Positions 35,782 through 47,414 of a stretch of DNA of 64,000 bases are shown here, piece after piece. Numbering within the stretch: the first letter of the stretch is position 1; each line of letters begins with the position of its first letter. The position numbers and the translations under genes were made by a program. Source of the DNA: Nematostella vectensis (lineage: Eukaryota; Cnidaria; Anthozoa; Actiniaria; Edwardsiidae); contig NC_064042.1 of NCBI RefSeq assembly GCF_932526225.1, positions 8,838,540 through 8,902,539 on the forward strand. Direction: 5' to 3'. The notes under the pieces were generated by a model, which had not been told where the DNA came from, searched no databases, and saw only the letters and a program-made list of their open reading frames with translations.

Positions 35782-38700
35782 ATGGAAGAGAAAGGTACAG
35801 AGAATGTTCCAGAAAAAGATTCGAAAAGTAAGAAAACTATTCCAAATATCGAGGGAGGTGAACAGATACAGACGGGCAACGGAGGGGGTAACATTGAGTC
35901 GTCGGTGTCGAGACCAAAAGAGCTCAAAACCAAGCGTTGTCGTGCCTCCGTCAAATGGAACCGCGTTAAAAGAGTACAAGTGTCTGATGTATTCGATTCT
36001 TGTGAACCTCAAGCTAAACTTCCGAAAACAAATAAGCAAAATAGAGACATTGAAAAGACTCATGAATGTGTTGAGAAAGAAAAGTTTATCGATATTTCTA
36101 GTAAGTCTTGTGATGACACAGGTACGATAAGAAATAATGAATCTGGTGTGAATGATGAGAGTTTAGTAACTGACCAAAGCAAAGCCACTGCTAACAAAAG
36201 TACGCAAATGGTTAAGGGGCTTAACGTACCTACATCCATGGTGAATGAAGGAGAGGCTAAACAGGATCAAAGGAATGATAACTCAGATGCTGTACAAGGA
36301 AGTCAAGCTAGCAATAAGAAATTTGAAAATGTCAATGCTACACTAAGTCATTGGCAAGCTAGTTGCAAAACAAAGGAGAATTCTCAGACTGGAAACGGAG
36401 CTGATCATTTTGAAAAGCCTGCTGACAATACAAATACAGGTAGAATGTCATCAGATGTTAGTTGGGAGTCTGTGGTAGGAAGCTCAACCCATCAAGAAGG
36501 GGCAAACTCCAGCATAGAGAATACAGGCCTAATAGACAACAATACTGAGGCCTCATCCATAGATTCATCCTCAGTCTCTACAGTAAATGCTGTACAACAA
36601 GAGCAGGGAAGAGAGGAAGGAAGCCAGCAAATGAGTTGTAATACTGATGACTGTGTGAGTTCTTCTCAAGCAAACAGAAAGGGGAGAAAGCGTAAACAAA
36701 ATTCTGAGACGAATAAGAGTTTGAGTACATCAGAGAAAACCAATTCTCTTGACTGGACTCAGAAGGAAAAACAGCTTCTCTTAAATGGCCTTAAAAGGTA
36801 TTAAATCTGCATTACGTCATGTTCTATTACTGGAGGTAATTGAAGCCTTGCTGACGCAAGCGTTTGATTACAATTTTAATTTTCTTTAGTGAACCTGGTG
36901 AAATCAAATGGAAGAAACTGGCAAGAATGATCAAAACAAAGAATCTTGCACAGGTCAGTGTAGTGTCATGAATATTATTTCCATATTTTCTCATAGGTAT
37001 AGTGCTATTCTTCGTCATTCTTCTCCTACCAAATGATGTGACAGATCATGTTTTATGGTTGTTTCTTCAAGTGTGCATGAACAGATCAAATTTTCTCTAT
37101 CTTTCTTCTGTTGTGAGTGCAGTAACCATTTTCGCATTTTAAGGTGGATCTAATAGCAAGAAAATAAGATGTTGGTGTTGGTAACTGTTTTTTAGTGAAG
37201 CTTTAGACGATTCATTTTTTTATTATCTGCAGATTAAAAGTTACACTGAAAGCTTTTCAGCTAGAGGTAAATTGTTTCATTGTTTGGATTTTCCATTGTG
37301 GTCTTCCTTTTTGTTCCATTGATTAGTGACAGTTGCTTATTTAGTTCTATTTATTTCAGATTCCAGTGCAATGGTACCTTCTGATACACCTTTGGATGTA
37401 AGGATTATTTGAAATTGTATTACCCAAAATAGCTGATGTAAATATCACCAACATTGTCCTAATCTTCATCTATCATTAACATTACCATGGTCGTCATCAT
37501 TATCATCATCACTATCATTATCATTTCCCCTCAACATCTTGGCAATCATAACTATTTATGACCATTATCATCATCATCATCTCGATTTTTTTAGCATTAT
37601 CATACTGTACTGTGTAACTGTCGCAAACATACCATAATCAACAATACAACCATACATTGACTTTCTTTTTGCTTTTCAGACCTGGCTGAAGATATGTAAT
37701 GATGCCAGTTCTGATCTTGACGATGTTGATGCCAAGTGTTTGCCACAGGTTAAGATATGTTTAATGTGATGATTCCGGTTTTATACTAATGATTTATGTG
37801 TGCTTATCTGTAGGGGTCTACATACACTTATGTACTTTGTATCCATACAATTAAAAAAATAAACATTCCCTCAGTTTAGTACTTTCCGTAAAAACACTCT
37901 GTTGTCCCTGTAAACTGGTTGGGAAAGAGGTGACTGAATTACGCAGAAAAAAACTCAAAATTACGCAGAATTCTTTGCTAAATTACGCGCTAAATTACGC
38001 AGAAAATCAATCATTACGCGCTAAATTACGCTGGATTTTGCAATACATGTTTCTTTAAAAGTCAAAATTTTGCAGGACTCTTTACTGAATTAAGTGTTAA
38101 ATTACACGGAATATCAACTGTTACGCCCAAACTACATTTTGTACCGAAGTAAAGCACGAAATAACTTGAAATGATTAATTTTTTGTGCGAAAATATCTTA
38201 GGCGAGTTTTCATTGCCTTCCAGCCACCAGCCAATTAAAAAAGGTATTTTTATGTTAGTCCTAGGCCTTCGCGGTTTAGGAAAGAACGCCTAGTCATTTT
38301 ATATGACCTCGAAATTCAGTTTGAAATATCCCACTCTTACGAAGAATATCTCTCTTTTTTTACGAGAAATAGAGGTGAGAACCCTAAAAGAACACATCAG
38401 CTGTGCACTTAAATGTTTTGTCTTTCAAAATTTAGCCAAATTACGTGAAAATTTGTGGTTTACGCAGAGAAAGCCAAATTACGCGCTTCCGCACAAGCGC
38501 GTAATTCCAGAAGCCCTGTTTATAGCTGGTAAAAAAAAAATAATCATGGTGAGCCTGTGTGGCGCAGATGGCAAACTGTGGCTCTGTAGTGCCTGTGCCT
38601 CTCTCATTGGATTCCAGGCTCAATTCCAAGTTCCAAAATAAACTGAGTTAGCTGGTTCTTGCCTTTGCCCTGAGGAACTCTGAGTGACTAGCTTCCTACA

Positions 38701-40340
38701 TTTTTTAGTTCATTATTTAAAGTTCTCTTTTTACTCAACTCAATTTTCTAGCTAACTGGCGCTTGCATCCACCATGACTTTGAGGGTTTGGAATACGTTG
38801 TTGGTTAGGGTTACTAATGGAATATTTGTCTGAACCTTTTTTTTCCAGTTGCTGACGATCGCTGCATTTGAACCTGTTGCCCAAACTTCAGGTGAGAGTC
38901 ATGGCATATATTTTTACTAATAGTAGGGTTATTAGTATTTCATGCAAGACCCAATGAACTGGCACCCTATAACCCAAGAAGTCATATTTTTCCCAGAGCA
39001 TAGTATTTCTAGAAAAGGCTAAGCTTTGAGCGATTTTTCTGGCTGTTGCTGACAGTGTTAAATTTGTGCAAGTTGCATGCATTGTTCCCACGGGTCCTTA
39101 AAAGTCTAAAAAGTCTTACATTTTGAGAAAAGTTTGATAACGGTCTTAAAAAGTTTTATTTTCCTAGAGTTTAGTATTTCTTGCAAACATTATGCTCTAA
39201 GCGTTTTTGTTATGCTCTTGCTGACAAAGTGTTATACAGTATGTGCAAGTTCATATGCAGTTTTAAATGTTCAAATTTAAAAAGGTATGTATTAAATTTG
39301 TCTGCTGCTCAGCTGCAGGATCCATGGGACCAAGAAATGACCTTATATCCTATTTTCGTAATTTCTTTATGTGGCTTTGTTGTTTAGTTGTTCTAACATT
39401 TGTTACATTATAGTACCTGGACCCAACTACCCACAAATCTATAACTTCCTGAGTGCAGTACTAAGGGGCGACGTAAGCCAGCAACTTGCCCCTTTAGGTC
39501 AGTACATCTAAACTTCTTTTTATTTATGTGTAATTGATGGATTTTATCATCATTCAGGTTAGTGCAAGCTCTAAGGTGGGGCTATGGGGTCCCAAGTCAT
39601 GACTTGTTGCAGGGGGATCTAGGGGTATTTCCCGCTCCAACACCAAGAGCACACACACAAATGTTTCTTTGGTCACTTTCACAAGTGTTTTTCTCACAAA
39701 AATATATTTGTTCTGTTTGATTTCAGATGCTAAAGTTGTTCTGGAATTACTAACTAACCTGGAATCACGACTTATGCATTCGGATTATGACAAACAGATA
39801 AAATTCTTACGAGATAAACATGACTCAGTTCTTGAGGAGAGGCTGCGAAACACTGCTATTCGACACCTGGAAGAAATAATCAGCACTGAAGAACAAGAGA
39901 GACTTATAAAGGAATGCAAAAAGACTGGATACCCCTCATACCCAGAAAGAAAAAGTAGCAGAGGTAGAAAGTTAAAGACAAAGATAGTTGGTTTAATTGA
40001 ATCAGTTAGTGATGAGTCAGATACCGCACCAGAGACTCTAAATCCTAAAAAATCATCGTCACTAAATCCTGTAGGAGTTCCTGTGAATTTACTAAATATC
40101 ACACCAAGACTGCCCAGAAATGTTACAACTACTTTATCCATGAGAAGTCCTCTTTATAATCAGACTCGATTAGTGGATGAGCTGAAATCTGAAAAAGAGA
40201 GGAAGAGAAGGGAGAAAAATCAAAAGAGGCAACAGCAGCGAAAAGAAAAGCAAAAACAACAAAAAGAACAACAGCAACTCCATAAACAACAGAATGACCA
40301 GCAACAAACCAAACAACAACAAGAACAGAAACAACAGTAA
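35782..40340 (+). CDS. SANT/Myb-domain nuclear protein with Gln-rich C-terminus
   Basis: Eight coding exons in phase give 653 residues: 35782-36797, 36890-36953, 37233-37266, 37360-37397, 37680-37748, 38849-38891, 39414-39497, 39727-40340. The first ATG after the upstream open frame is at 35782. Residues 1-about 320 are Ser/Asn/Glu-rich and probably disordered, with basic patches (TKRCRASVKWNRVKRVQ, NRKGRKRKQN) that look like nuclear signals. A SANT/Myb fold spans exons 1-3: LDWTQKEKQLLLNGLK, IKWKKLARMIKTKNLAQ, IKSYTESF, with Trp at helix positions as expected. A conserved-looking helical block follows (YPQIYNFLSAVLRGDV, VVLELLTNLESRLM, YDKQIKFLRDKHDSVLEERL). The tail is Lys/Gln-rich and stops at TAA 40338. 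I cannot name the family; chromatin or DNA binding is inferred from SANT. It shares a promoter with RBBP5. Confidence 0.8.
37900..38520. repeat. Interspersed repeat with many TTACGC motifs in a SANT-gene intron
   Basis: ATTACGCAGAAAA and ATTACGCGCTAAATTACGC recur between 37938 and 38036, and the inverted form (GCGTAATTCC) appears at about 38498-38507. The edges (CCCTGTAAACTGGTT and GCCCTGTTTATAGCTGGT) may be element ends in direct orientation. The family is unknown. Confidence 0.5.
38549..38700 (+). repeat. Candidate tRNA-derived SINE in a SANT-gene intron
   Basis: A polymerase III A-box-like TGGCGCAGATGG (38560-38571) and a degenerate B-box GGCTCAATTCC (38617-38627) lie 46 bp apart, preceded by an A10 run. 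A copy of this kind would be transcribed in the sense direction of the host gene. The 3' limit is uncertain. Confidence 0.5.
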
Positions 40341-40738
40341 GAACAGCAACAACAGAAAGAACAGCAACAAGAGAAAGAACAGCAACAAAAGGAACAACAG
40401 AATGAACTAGAACATCAACAGAAAGAACAACAGCAACCGAATGACCAGTAACAAAACAAACATCAACAACAGAAAGGACAGCAACTGAAACAGCAAAAGA
40501 AAGATCAAGAACAGAAGGAATGACAACAACAGCAAAATACAGAGAGTAGAAGAGCATCAGAAGGGCCAGGAACAAGACAGGTCTCAGAAAGAGCAGCCAA
40601 AACAGAGCCAGTAAAATATGACAAGAACAAATAATGACTAGAACTGAAAGATTATTTCAACAGCAGGAAGGGGAAAAGACAGTATAAAGAGCACTTTCAC
40701 ATTTAAAAACAAAGACATTTGTCTGAATATACTGGAAT

Positions 40739-40744
40739 AATAAA
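40739..40744 (+). promoter_or_regulatory. Poly(A) signal of the SANT gene
   Basis: AATAAA about 400 bp after the stop codon; it is the first canonical signal downstream. Confidence 0.6.
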
Positions 40745-40949
40745 GACAATTTACTACAATATAACCATTTTTATTATACTGTTTTTTTTATATAATGTAC
40801 AAACTTTTTAATTTGATAGGGTTATGGAATTATCAGGCTTCAATTTATAACATATACCCCCTTCCAAACTTTGTAATCTTTGTTTGTAATCTTTGTTTAT
40901 CGAGGGTAGCATATTTAACCGAATATACAGTTTTCTAACATATGGCCCT

Positions 40950-41243
40950 CGGTTAGTAAGCACTGTCACTGGGGGTGGTCACTGCCAGAGGGTTTATTGC
41001 GTCCCCAGTGGTTCTTTTACGTCCCTTCGGTTCAGGTTAGTGTAGTGCAGCTTGAAGAGACGGGACCTCCGGTTTAGTGTCCTTATCCGAGAAGACTGGA
41101 AACACGGGAGAATAACTTCAACTCACTTGTGACAAATTCGATTCAAGGCAGGGACCCGGAAAAATCCCCAGTTTGAGCCAGGATTCGAACCTGGGCCACA
41201 GCGGTGAGAGGCAGACACGCTAACACACTAGGCCACCCCTGCT
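40950..41243 (-). repeat. tRNA-derived SINE, minus strand
   Basis: On the minus strand from 41242 the sequence reads as a tRNA-like head: GCAGGGGTGGCC, A-box TGGCCTAGTGTG (41235-41224) and a perfect B-box GGTTCGAATCC (41191-41181), spaced as in tRNA genes. A non-tRNA body follows to about 40950. The acceptor stem does not close well, so this is a retroposon rather than a tRNA gene. Confidence 0.8.
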
Positions 41244-41490
41244 TCCACCAACATATAGTGCCAAAACATTTTGAAGAAAAAAAAACAATACTAAACTCTT
41301 CTAAATTTCTCATTTTTAGTTAATCTTGGCAAGCTAGCAAAAATGGTAAAATTGAGCTCTGGTTATATATTTTGTCCTGTATTTACATATTTTTACGATA
41401 CTCCCAGATAATGGTAGGACCATACTACAATTAGCAATAATTGGGTTTCCCCTTTGATATGTGACAGTTAATATGTCTGCATTAAGTCTC

Positions 41491-41496
41491 TTTATT
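41491..41496 (-). promoter_or_regulatory. AATAAA overlapping the TRAPPC4 stop codon
   Basis: On the minus strand the stop is followed as TGAATAAAG, so a canonical poly(A) hexamer begins at the last base of the stop codon (41496). If used, the 3' UTR would be only about 10-30 bases long. Confidence 0.55.
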
Positions 41497-44495
41497 CAGC
41501 TCAATGAAGGATTACTTGAATATAACCCAGACTTCTCTGCCGCTTGATCTAGAGCTTTTTGTAAATTTAAATCAAATAATTCACACCTGAAAAAAAAGGA
41601 ACATTTAATCATGTCGGACATCAATTTTCTCAAGTAAGACAGTCTGTTGACAAATCATTGTTGCCTCACATAAGACAAAATGTTCCTTCAACACATTCCC
41701 AATTTTACAACATCTTGCATTTGACTGGTACCTTGTCTAATCTTGTCTATTCACACATACCCATGCATCCAAAATTTATAGACAGGTGTCCTTTTTTATC
41801 ACTATTTTACCAGGGTCGTAGTATCTTAAAGAAATGGCATACACCCACCACACCCTTACATGAGCACCCCTTAAGTAACTATCTTCATCTTTCACACCGG
41901 AAACTGTTAGTGCTGTAAGTACCCAGAAGCATACAGTTTGCAATAACTATCAGGGTAAGCCCAGCCCAATAAAATCTTCGGCTAAGAAGGACTCCAGGGG
42001 TGTGTCTAGAGAAAAAGGTAGTCAAGAGGAATTCACAGATCACCGTCTTCCTTAGCTCTAGTACACACATAAAATGAACTGCTTCTTGACTACCAGCGAA
42101 GCAGTCAAACTCATTGCATCGCAAGAGCATGTGGGGCCAAAACCCCTCGGATCCCCGTCTGGAAACGTGTGGACTCCCCACCCCTTGATATTAGATGGCA
42201 GTTATAAGAAGGCTTGGTTGGCATGGCACTGTTACTTACCTAATAGGCATGTCTAAGGAGTAAAATGGGTTTTTCAGGGCAAAATCTCCATACAGTTCAT
42301 AGATTTTCTTCAAGAGGCCATCCATGCCCACTTGTCTTGGATCAGTAAGGACGATAAATTTAAGACCTGAAATTGAATATAAAAAAACTCTGATGATAAG
42401 TTTAGGACATGGGACATACTGTGTACTGTACATTACAAAGAGCTATTACTGTGTATTTTTGTTATTTCCCTCTCTCCTCACCTGTCATTGATTGAAAGCA
42501 GTGTAGTTTGAAAGAGTCTGCCTCGAGCACCTCAATACCAGATGACCTCTGCTCTGGGGAAAGCTTTGCTGCTATGGCAAATAACCTGATAAAAACAGGG
42601 CAATATTCTTCTTAAGAAATTAAGGATCATTTATCCGCACTGGACATTGTACTTTATATCACAACTAATGAGATCACTATTCGAGGGATTAACAGTTTAA
42701 CAGATTAACAGTTTAACAGTCACCTATATTCAAACCTCAATTCAAGGGATTAGTCCATTGAAGTCTTTTGACCTTCTTAAAAATGGAGTCTCCAATTACA
42801 CAGAAAACATTTGTTTAAGATATCAGGCAAGAAAACTGTTTGAGAGAAAAATATCTTCAGTTCTGTAGAACTAGGCAAATTTAAGTACAAAAGAGTGGTT
42901 CCAAAGGTTTGTGAAAGTTGGGATATTCTTGGAAGCATTTTTTGGTGTCAAAGGAATTAAATAAAAGTGATACAACTTTGTTTAGTACTGTCGGAGAGTC
43001 CACAACAAGTGCAGAACTTGATTATCTACCACCGTCCAAAAGGAGTCTTACTGTAATCCTTAGAGTTCTCATTCGGTGCGACAGGTTTGACAGCGTTTTG
43101 CATGCGACTTACGGATGGAACATGCTAGCAAGCATGATACGCTCATTAGTCTTCAGCTTGGCTCGTCCAAACTTGAGTGATATTGGATAGTTCTCCTTAT
43201 TAGCGAGGAATTCCATGACATCCGTACCATCAGGAAGTTTTCGACCCACAACATTCTCGCCGTTTATTGCTAGTAGGGAGTGACCAACTAAAATAGACAT
43301 TTAATTTAATCAGTGCTTCATAACATATAAGGCTTGTGAATAATGCAAAGACATCTGGTGATTTTAATAGTGGGGGGGGGGGGGGTAGACCAATGGTCAA
43401 ATAAATAATCAGCCAAGGGCAGACATTGACTCTTTTTCACTAGGGGCCAATGGCAGCTAGAAAATTCCAGTCACCAATTGATGTCCACAAACTCATCTAT
43501 GGCCTGCTAGCCAGCTCTCATGGTGGGTTATTCGGAAATGTTTTATTTTTGAATATTGGCAACCCTGTGCACGCGCGAAGGCTGAGGTGCGCTGGGCCGA
43601 GGGTGCAAAGAAATGAGAGCCGGCTAGCAGGCTAACTCATCTAATTTCTGGCTGTTTGTTATGGCACATGAAAATCTTGCCCATCAGAATACATTTTAGT
43701 ATTTCAGGCATATTTAATATGATACATAAGAATTAAAACTCCTCGAACAAATATTTTCCATATACATATACTAATAACCAATGATAACAGGGTAATCAAC
43801 TTAAATAAAACCATTAAGATTTGCATTGAATGCAATAGCTTTATAAAAAAATACCCTTGTAAGAAATAGAATAAAATAAAATAAAATAAAATGTAAGCTG
43901 GTGAAATTTTGAAATGTGGTCATCTTGCTATACCAAATTCTTAAATCAATTTCTTTCATTCACAACAGAGAGCTACTATATCATTTTCTAGATACTTAAT
44001 TGAATCATGATTGTTATCCGTAAGGGAAAGTTCATTTATTATCCCCTGGACTCCTGGATTGTGCATGCCCAATAACTGCCCCCATACAAAAACAAGTTGA
44101 ACCAAGAAGTCTGATTTGACACTTTGTCAAATTATATAGTAGAGACAACACCCAAAGGAATCAGTGCCCCCTCTTTTAAAATCCACGCACCCCTTTAGAC
44201 CTTTGAAATTTCTTGAGCCCCTCCCCCCTAAGGATAATAAATGAACATTCCTTAATACTTAACGAAATCCTGATAATGACAGATCGTGGAGTTGAAAAAT
44301 AAAATTCAAGACAAATACAGAACCTTTTACGTTGTCTCTCGCGCCAAATATCACCTCTAGTTTATCATCTCCGCGTAGTGTTATTTCTAGAGGGTAGCTG
44401 TATGTCTTTTCCACCTCGCTTTTCGGTGTGTAGTGGTCGAAATGGTAGATTAGTCCACCGGCTCTGTTCAATATGTACACACTGAAGATCGCCAT
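41496..44495 (-). CDS. TRAPPC4: TRAPP complex subunit 4 (synbindin/Trs23) homologue
   Basis: Five exons in phase give 222 residues (human 219): 44495-44324, 43287-43113, 42585-42482, 42366-42240, 41586-41496. The N-terminus [20 protein letters not shown], the middle (LMLASMF-like [20 protein letters not shown]) and the C-terminus ([36 protein letters not shown], then MPIRCELFD) all match TRAPPC4 from end to end. This is a core longin-like subunit of the TRAPP vesicle-tethering complex, needed for Rab1/Ypt1 activation at the early secretory pathway. The residues around the second intron carry a small PDZ-like insertion ([12 protein letters not shown]), as in animal synbindins. The last exon ([20 protein letters not shown]) was found by homology about 650 bp past the fourth. 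A sequence at 41893-41915 encoding RCER just after an AG is a decoy. Confidence 0.95.
43500..43633. mobile_element. 134-bp MITE with 10-bp target duplication (Mutator-like size)
   Basis: Left end TGGCCTGCTAGCCAGCTCTC and reverse-complemented right end AGCCTGCTAGCCGGCTCTC match with few mismatches. A perfect 10-bp direct repeat AACTCATCTA flanks it (43490-43499 and 43634-43643). Duplications of 9-10 bp are typical of Mutator-like elements. It lies in the first intron of TRAPPC4. Confidence 0.85.
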
Positions 44496-45423
44496 CTTGG
44501 GATTGTCCCAGTATGCCTTGCGAGGCCACCTACCACAGGAGCCCCAACTAGACCTGGATTGGGGGGGGGGGGGGGCATGTAGAAGCTATCAAAAGATTTT
44601 ACCACATTGGATTGAGAAACCACAGACCAAAAACCAGAATACAATAGAACAATGAGGTGATCTATCCAATCCTGTTAGGCCTTGAGCGGACTTCTACACG
44701 AAGAGGGAGGGGAGTGGGACTACTAGTTTTCGCCCGGAGTCTACGACTTCCCGGTTCGCATCGCTCTCCCAGGAAAACCCTAAAAAAGACGTCGGGCCAA
44801 CCAAAAAGTAATCAAGCTTTTGAGTGCATTGCCTTGTTTCATCCCGCGACCTCCCTTTACGCGACCTACCCTCCTTGATTTGCTGGGTGAGCTAGAGGGG
44901 TGCGGTGAGTGACTAGAAAGATTTTGCATATTATTTTCGCTGCGCTTACCCCTAGCTATACGTTGAACCGCGGCAATTATCTTGTAAATACAGGAGTTGA
45001 TCTGCGCGCACAGCAAGGTCTCCAGATAACCTAATAACACTGTCGATAAAAAGAATTAAACCTATTTGGTGGTCCCCTTTTTATTTTCATATGAACAAGA
45101 GTGAACAAATAAGAAAAAAGACGAATTTTTCTATATTATTCTCATTTAAAGTTAGACCCTTGAGATATCGAGTTCTTTGTGTTAACCTACCCGAAAGAAC
45201 AAAATACAACAATTATTACTAATAGTCATGTTTTGTTGCCTTTTTGTACTATGTATTGCATTTTTATAATTTATCATTATTGTTTCGATTATTCAATTAA
45301 TATAAAACCAAAGAAACAGTTGAAATGTGTGTATCTAAATGCATGTACCACAACAATCTGTGAGAGAAGTATTTTTTTTTTCTAAAAGAGAAATTTTAAT
45401 CGGTGTTGAACCGGCCTCCTGTG
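44496..45423. other. Intergenic region between TRAPPC4 and VEGF-like gene 1
   Basis: No gene recognised. It contains a G-run at about 44559-44573 and A/T-rich DNA. The TRAPPC4 promoter must lie at its left end. Confidence 0.5.
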
Positions 45424-47414
45424 TCACCAACTTCTGATGCATGCACACGTGACCGGGTCACGTGACTGATCCTTCAGGCAAGGTGTTTCGCATTCGCAGT
45501 AACAGAGCTTTGGATTCCACGTCTTTCCCGCCGAACACTTCCATTTCCTTTTGCAAACGCAGGCGCATGCGATTTCATCAAACCGCTGGAACTGATTGCA
45601 GTCGCTAGGTTTTTTGGTGCATGCGCAGTGGCACGCAGTGTGGTTATGCATAGTGACGTAATTGAAACTCCCCGTGTTAGCTTCGGTGACTTTTAGAAGG
45701 ATTGTCTCTCTCCGTTTCAATGCACAAATGTGTGAGCCGCCGATGGAGCATTGAGGCGTGCCGGCGCAGCGGTGGAGTTGAACGTTCATTGGGAAGACGT
45801 ACTGAGAAAAGTGCCGCTGGGGGACTGGTACCACCTTAGGGTAGGGTGCGCAATACATGTCGGGAAGATCTACCGCGTTGAGTCTCTTGCCTGTGGAAAT
45901 GATGGAAGACAGCTCGTATTATTGTAGAATCTTATTTGTATACGAAAATATACAGTTTAATATATACAGATTTCCCACTTACTCGAGCTCGTACATCTCG
46001 AACTCCAACGAACAAGTTTTGAATTGAAAGACTACCGACCGCAAAGAGATCAGAATTTTTTTCAGTTTCCTATTTTCATTTTTTATAGTTTTACTGAAAC
46101 CATTCAATGACCAATGATCTATAGTAGATACCCCAAATACATTTTTCGTGGAATCCTTGAAATCCCCTCTCCTTCGCAAGGTGCGCTAGCCCCCCACCCC
46201 CACCCCCCTAGGCGGCCAAAAAGTGGGTCAATTCTTATCAAAGTATCTCAAAATACTGTACTTTTTATATGATACCTATGACTGCACACCTCTAGATAAT
46301 TAAGTACCCTACCATTTCTGCCTTGATAGGTAATGACCTAAGGTGTATAATCTCCCTATTTTTTAAACCCATTAAACAATTAATCCACTCCCATTTCTGC
46401 ATTGATTGCGAATGATCTATGGTCTGTGACCTACCTATTTCGTGAACTCCTATCGCTCGTTTGTCATCAAGTAGCGTTCTACTACCGGTATCAGATCTGA
46501 CCATCTGTTAAAACATGAATTAGCTGATGAATATAGTATACTACTACTTGACATGTAGGGAACTAAGAATTATGCTCTTTTAGCATCAAGCTTTCTATAA
46601 AATGTAAGTTGTTAAACAGAAGCCAGCGTTATTCTCTCTTTAACTTTTATGGTTATTACATTTCTAAAATTATGTATCAATTAAAATTAAGTCAGGCACG
46701 CTTTTAAAATAGCATATTACAGAAAAAGCATAAAACACTTTTTTATTTTGGTTTAGAATAATTATTTAGGAGTTACTCAAAAACTAGGATTCCCTGCTTC
46801 CTTTTCTTTGTATTTTTTGCTGGCGTAGGTCTCTGCAAGCAGGAAAGAAACTAAGAAAACTACTGCTTAGCCGTTATTTTTTTGCATTTGCTTATATCAT
46901 CATATTAGAATAGCGTTTACAAAAGAGTAACTTATTATATTAAGAATTATGCGTTTAAATTACTTAATTATTTAAATCTATTAACGAAGTTCGTACGAAG
47001 GAATACGAAAGAGACAAAGTGTGAATTCAATATGGAGGTACATTTTGCAGTCCGTTGTTATTAAAGTCAACATGGCTCCAAATAAGATCTCATGAAATAG
47101 TAGGACAAAAATGAAATCTACTGAAGGACGCCTATCTCTCCACATAGTCTGTCTAAGTGTAGATACTACCATGCTATTCAATTCTTTTGAGAAGTTTCTG
47201 TTTTAGAAATTAATAGACTTTGCTTCACTTTTATTCGACAGCTTCATAACATAGTCCTCCTCTTGAATAGGAAAAATAAAATTCTTACCATTTTTGTCTC
47301 GGCTCCTTTAAACTCTTGTAAGTCTTCATTAAATATAGAAACTCCTCTCTGGGTTGCCGACGAGCTCGCTAGAACTAGAACTAACATATTAAAAACTAAC
47401 CGAAATGATTCCAT
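45424..47414 (-). CDS. PDGF/VEGF-like secreted growth factor, gene 1
   Basis: Three exons in phase give 220 residues: 47414-47289, 46504-46435, 45890-45424. The N-terminus MESFRLVFNMLVLVLASSSA is a signal peptide. A short propeptide-like linker follows (exon 2, with GSRTLLDDKRA). Exon 3 encodes a cystine-knot domain: YCAPYPKVVPV, then VQLHRCAG, a Cys cluster, and the closing NHTACHCAC. A Cys-rich tail has WNPKLCYCEC and DPVTCACI repeats, like the C-terminal tails of VEGF-C and insect PVF proteins. Such factors are extracellular ligands of VEGFR/PDGFR-type receptor kinases. Both cysteine positions that form interchain bridges in vertebrate VEGF appear absent. NHT is a potential glycosylation site. 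It is one of two adjacent genes of the same kind. Confidence 0.85.

Noticed and set aside
41175..41243. True tRNA gene on the minus strand
   Set aside because: A- and B-boxes are good but the acceptor stem does not pair and a SINE-type body follows.
41885..41930. Alternative last exon of TRAPPC4 encoding RCER after an AG
   Set aside because: It ends after about ten residues, while 41586-41496 gives the full conserved C-terminus in phase.
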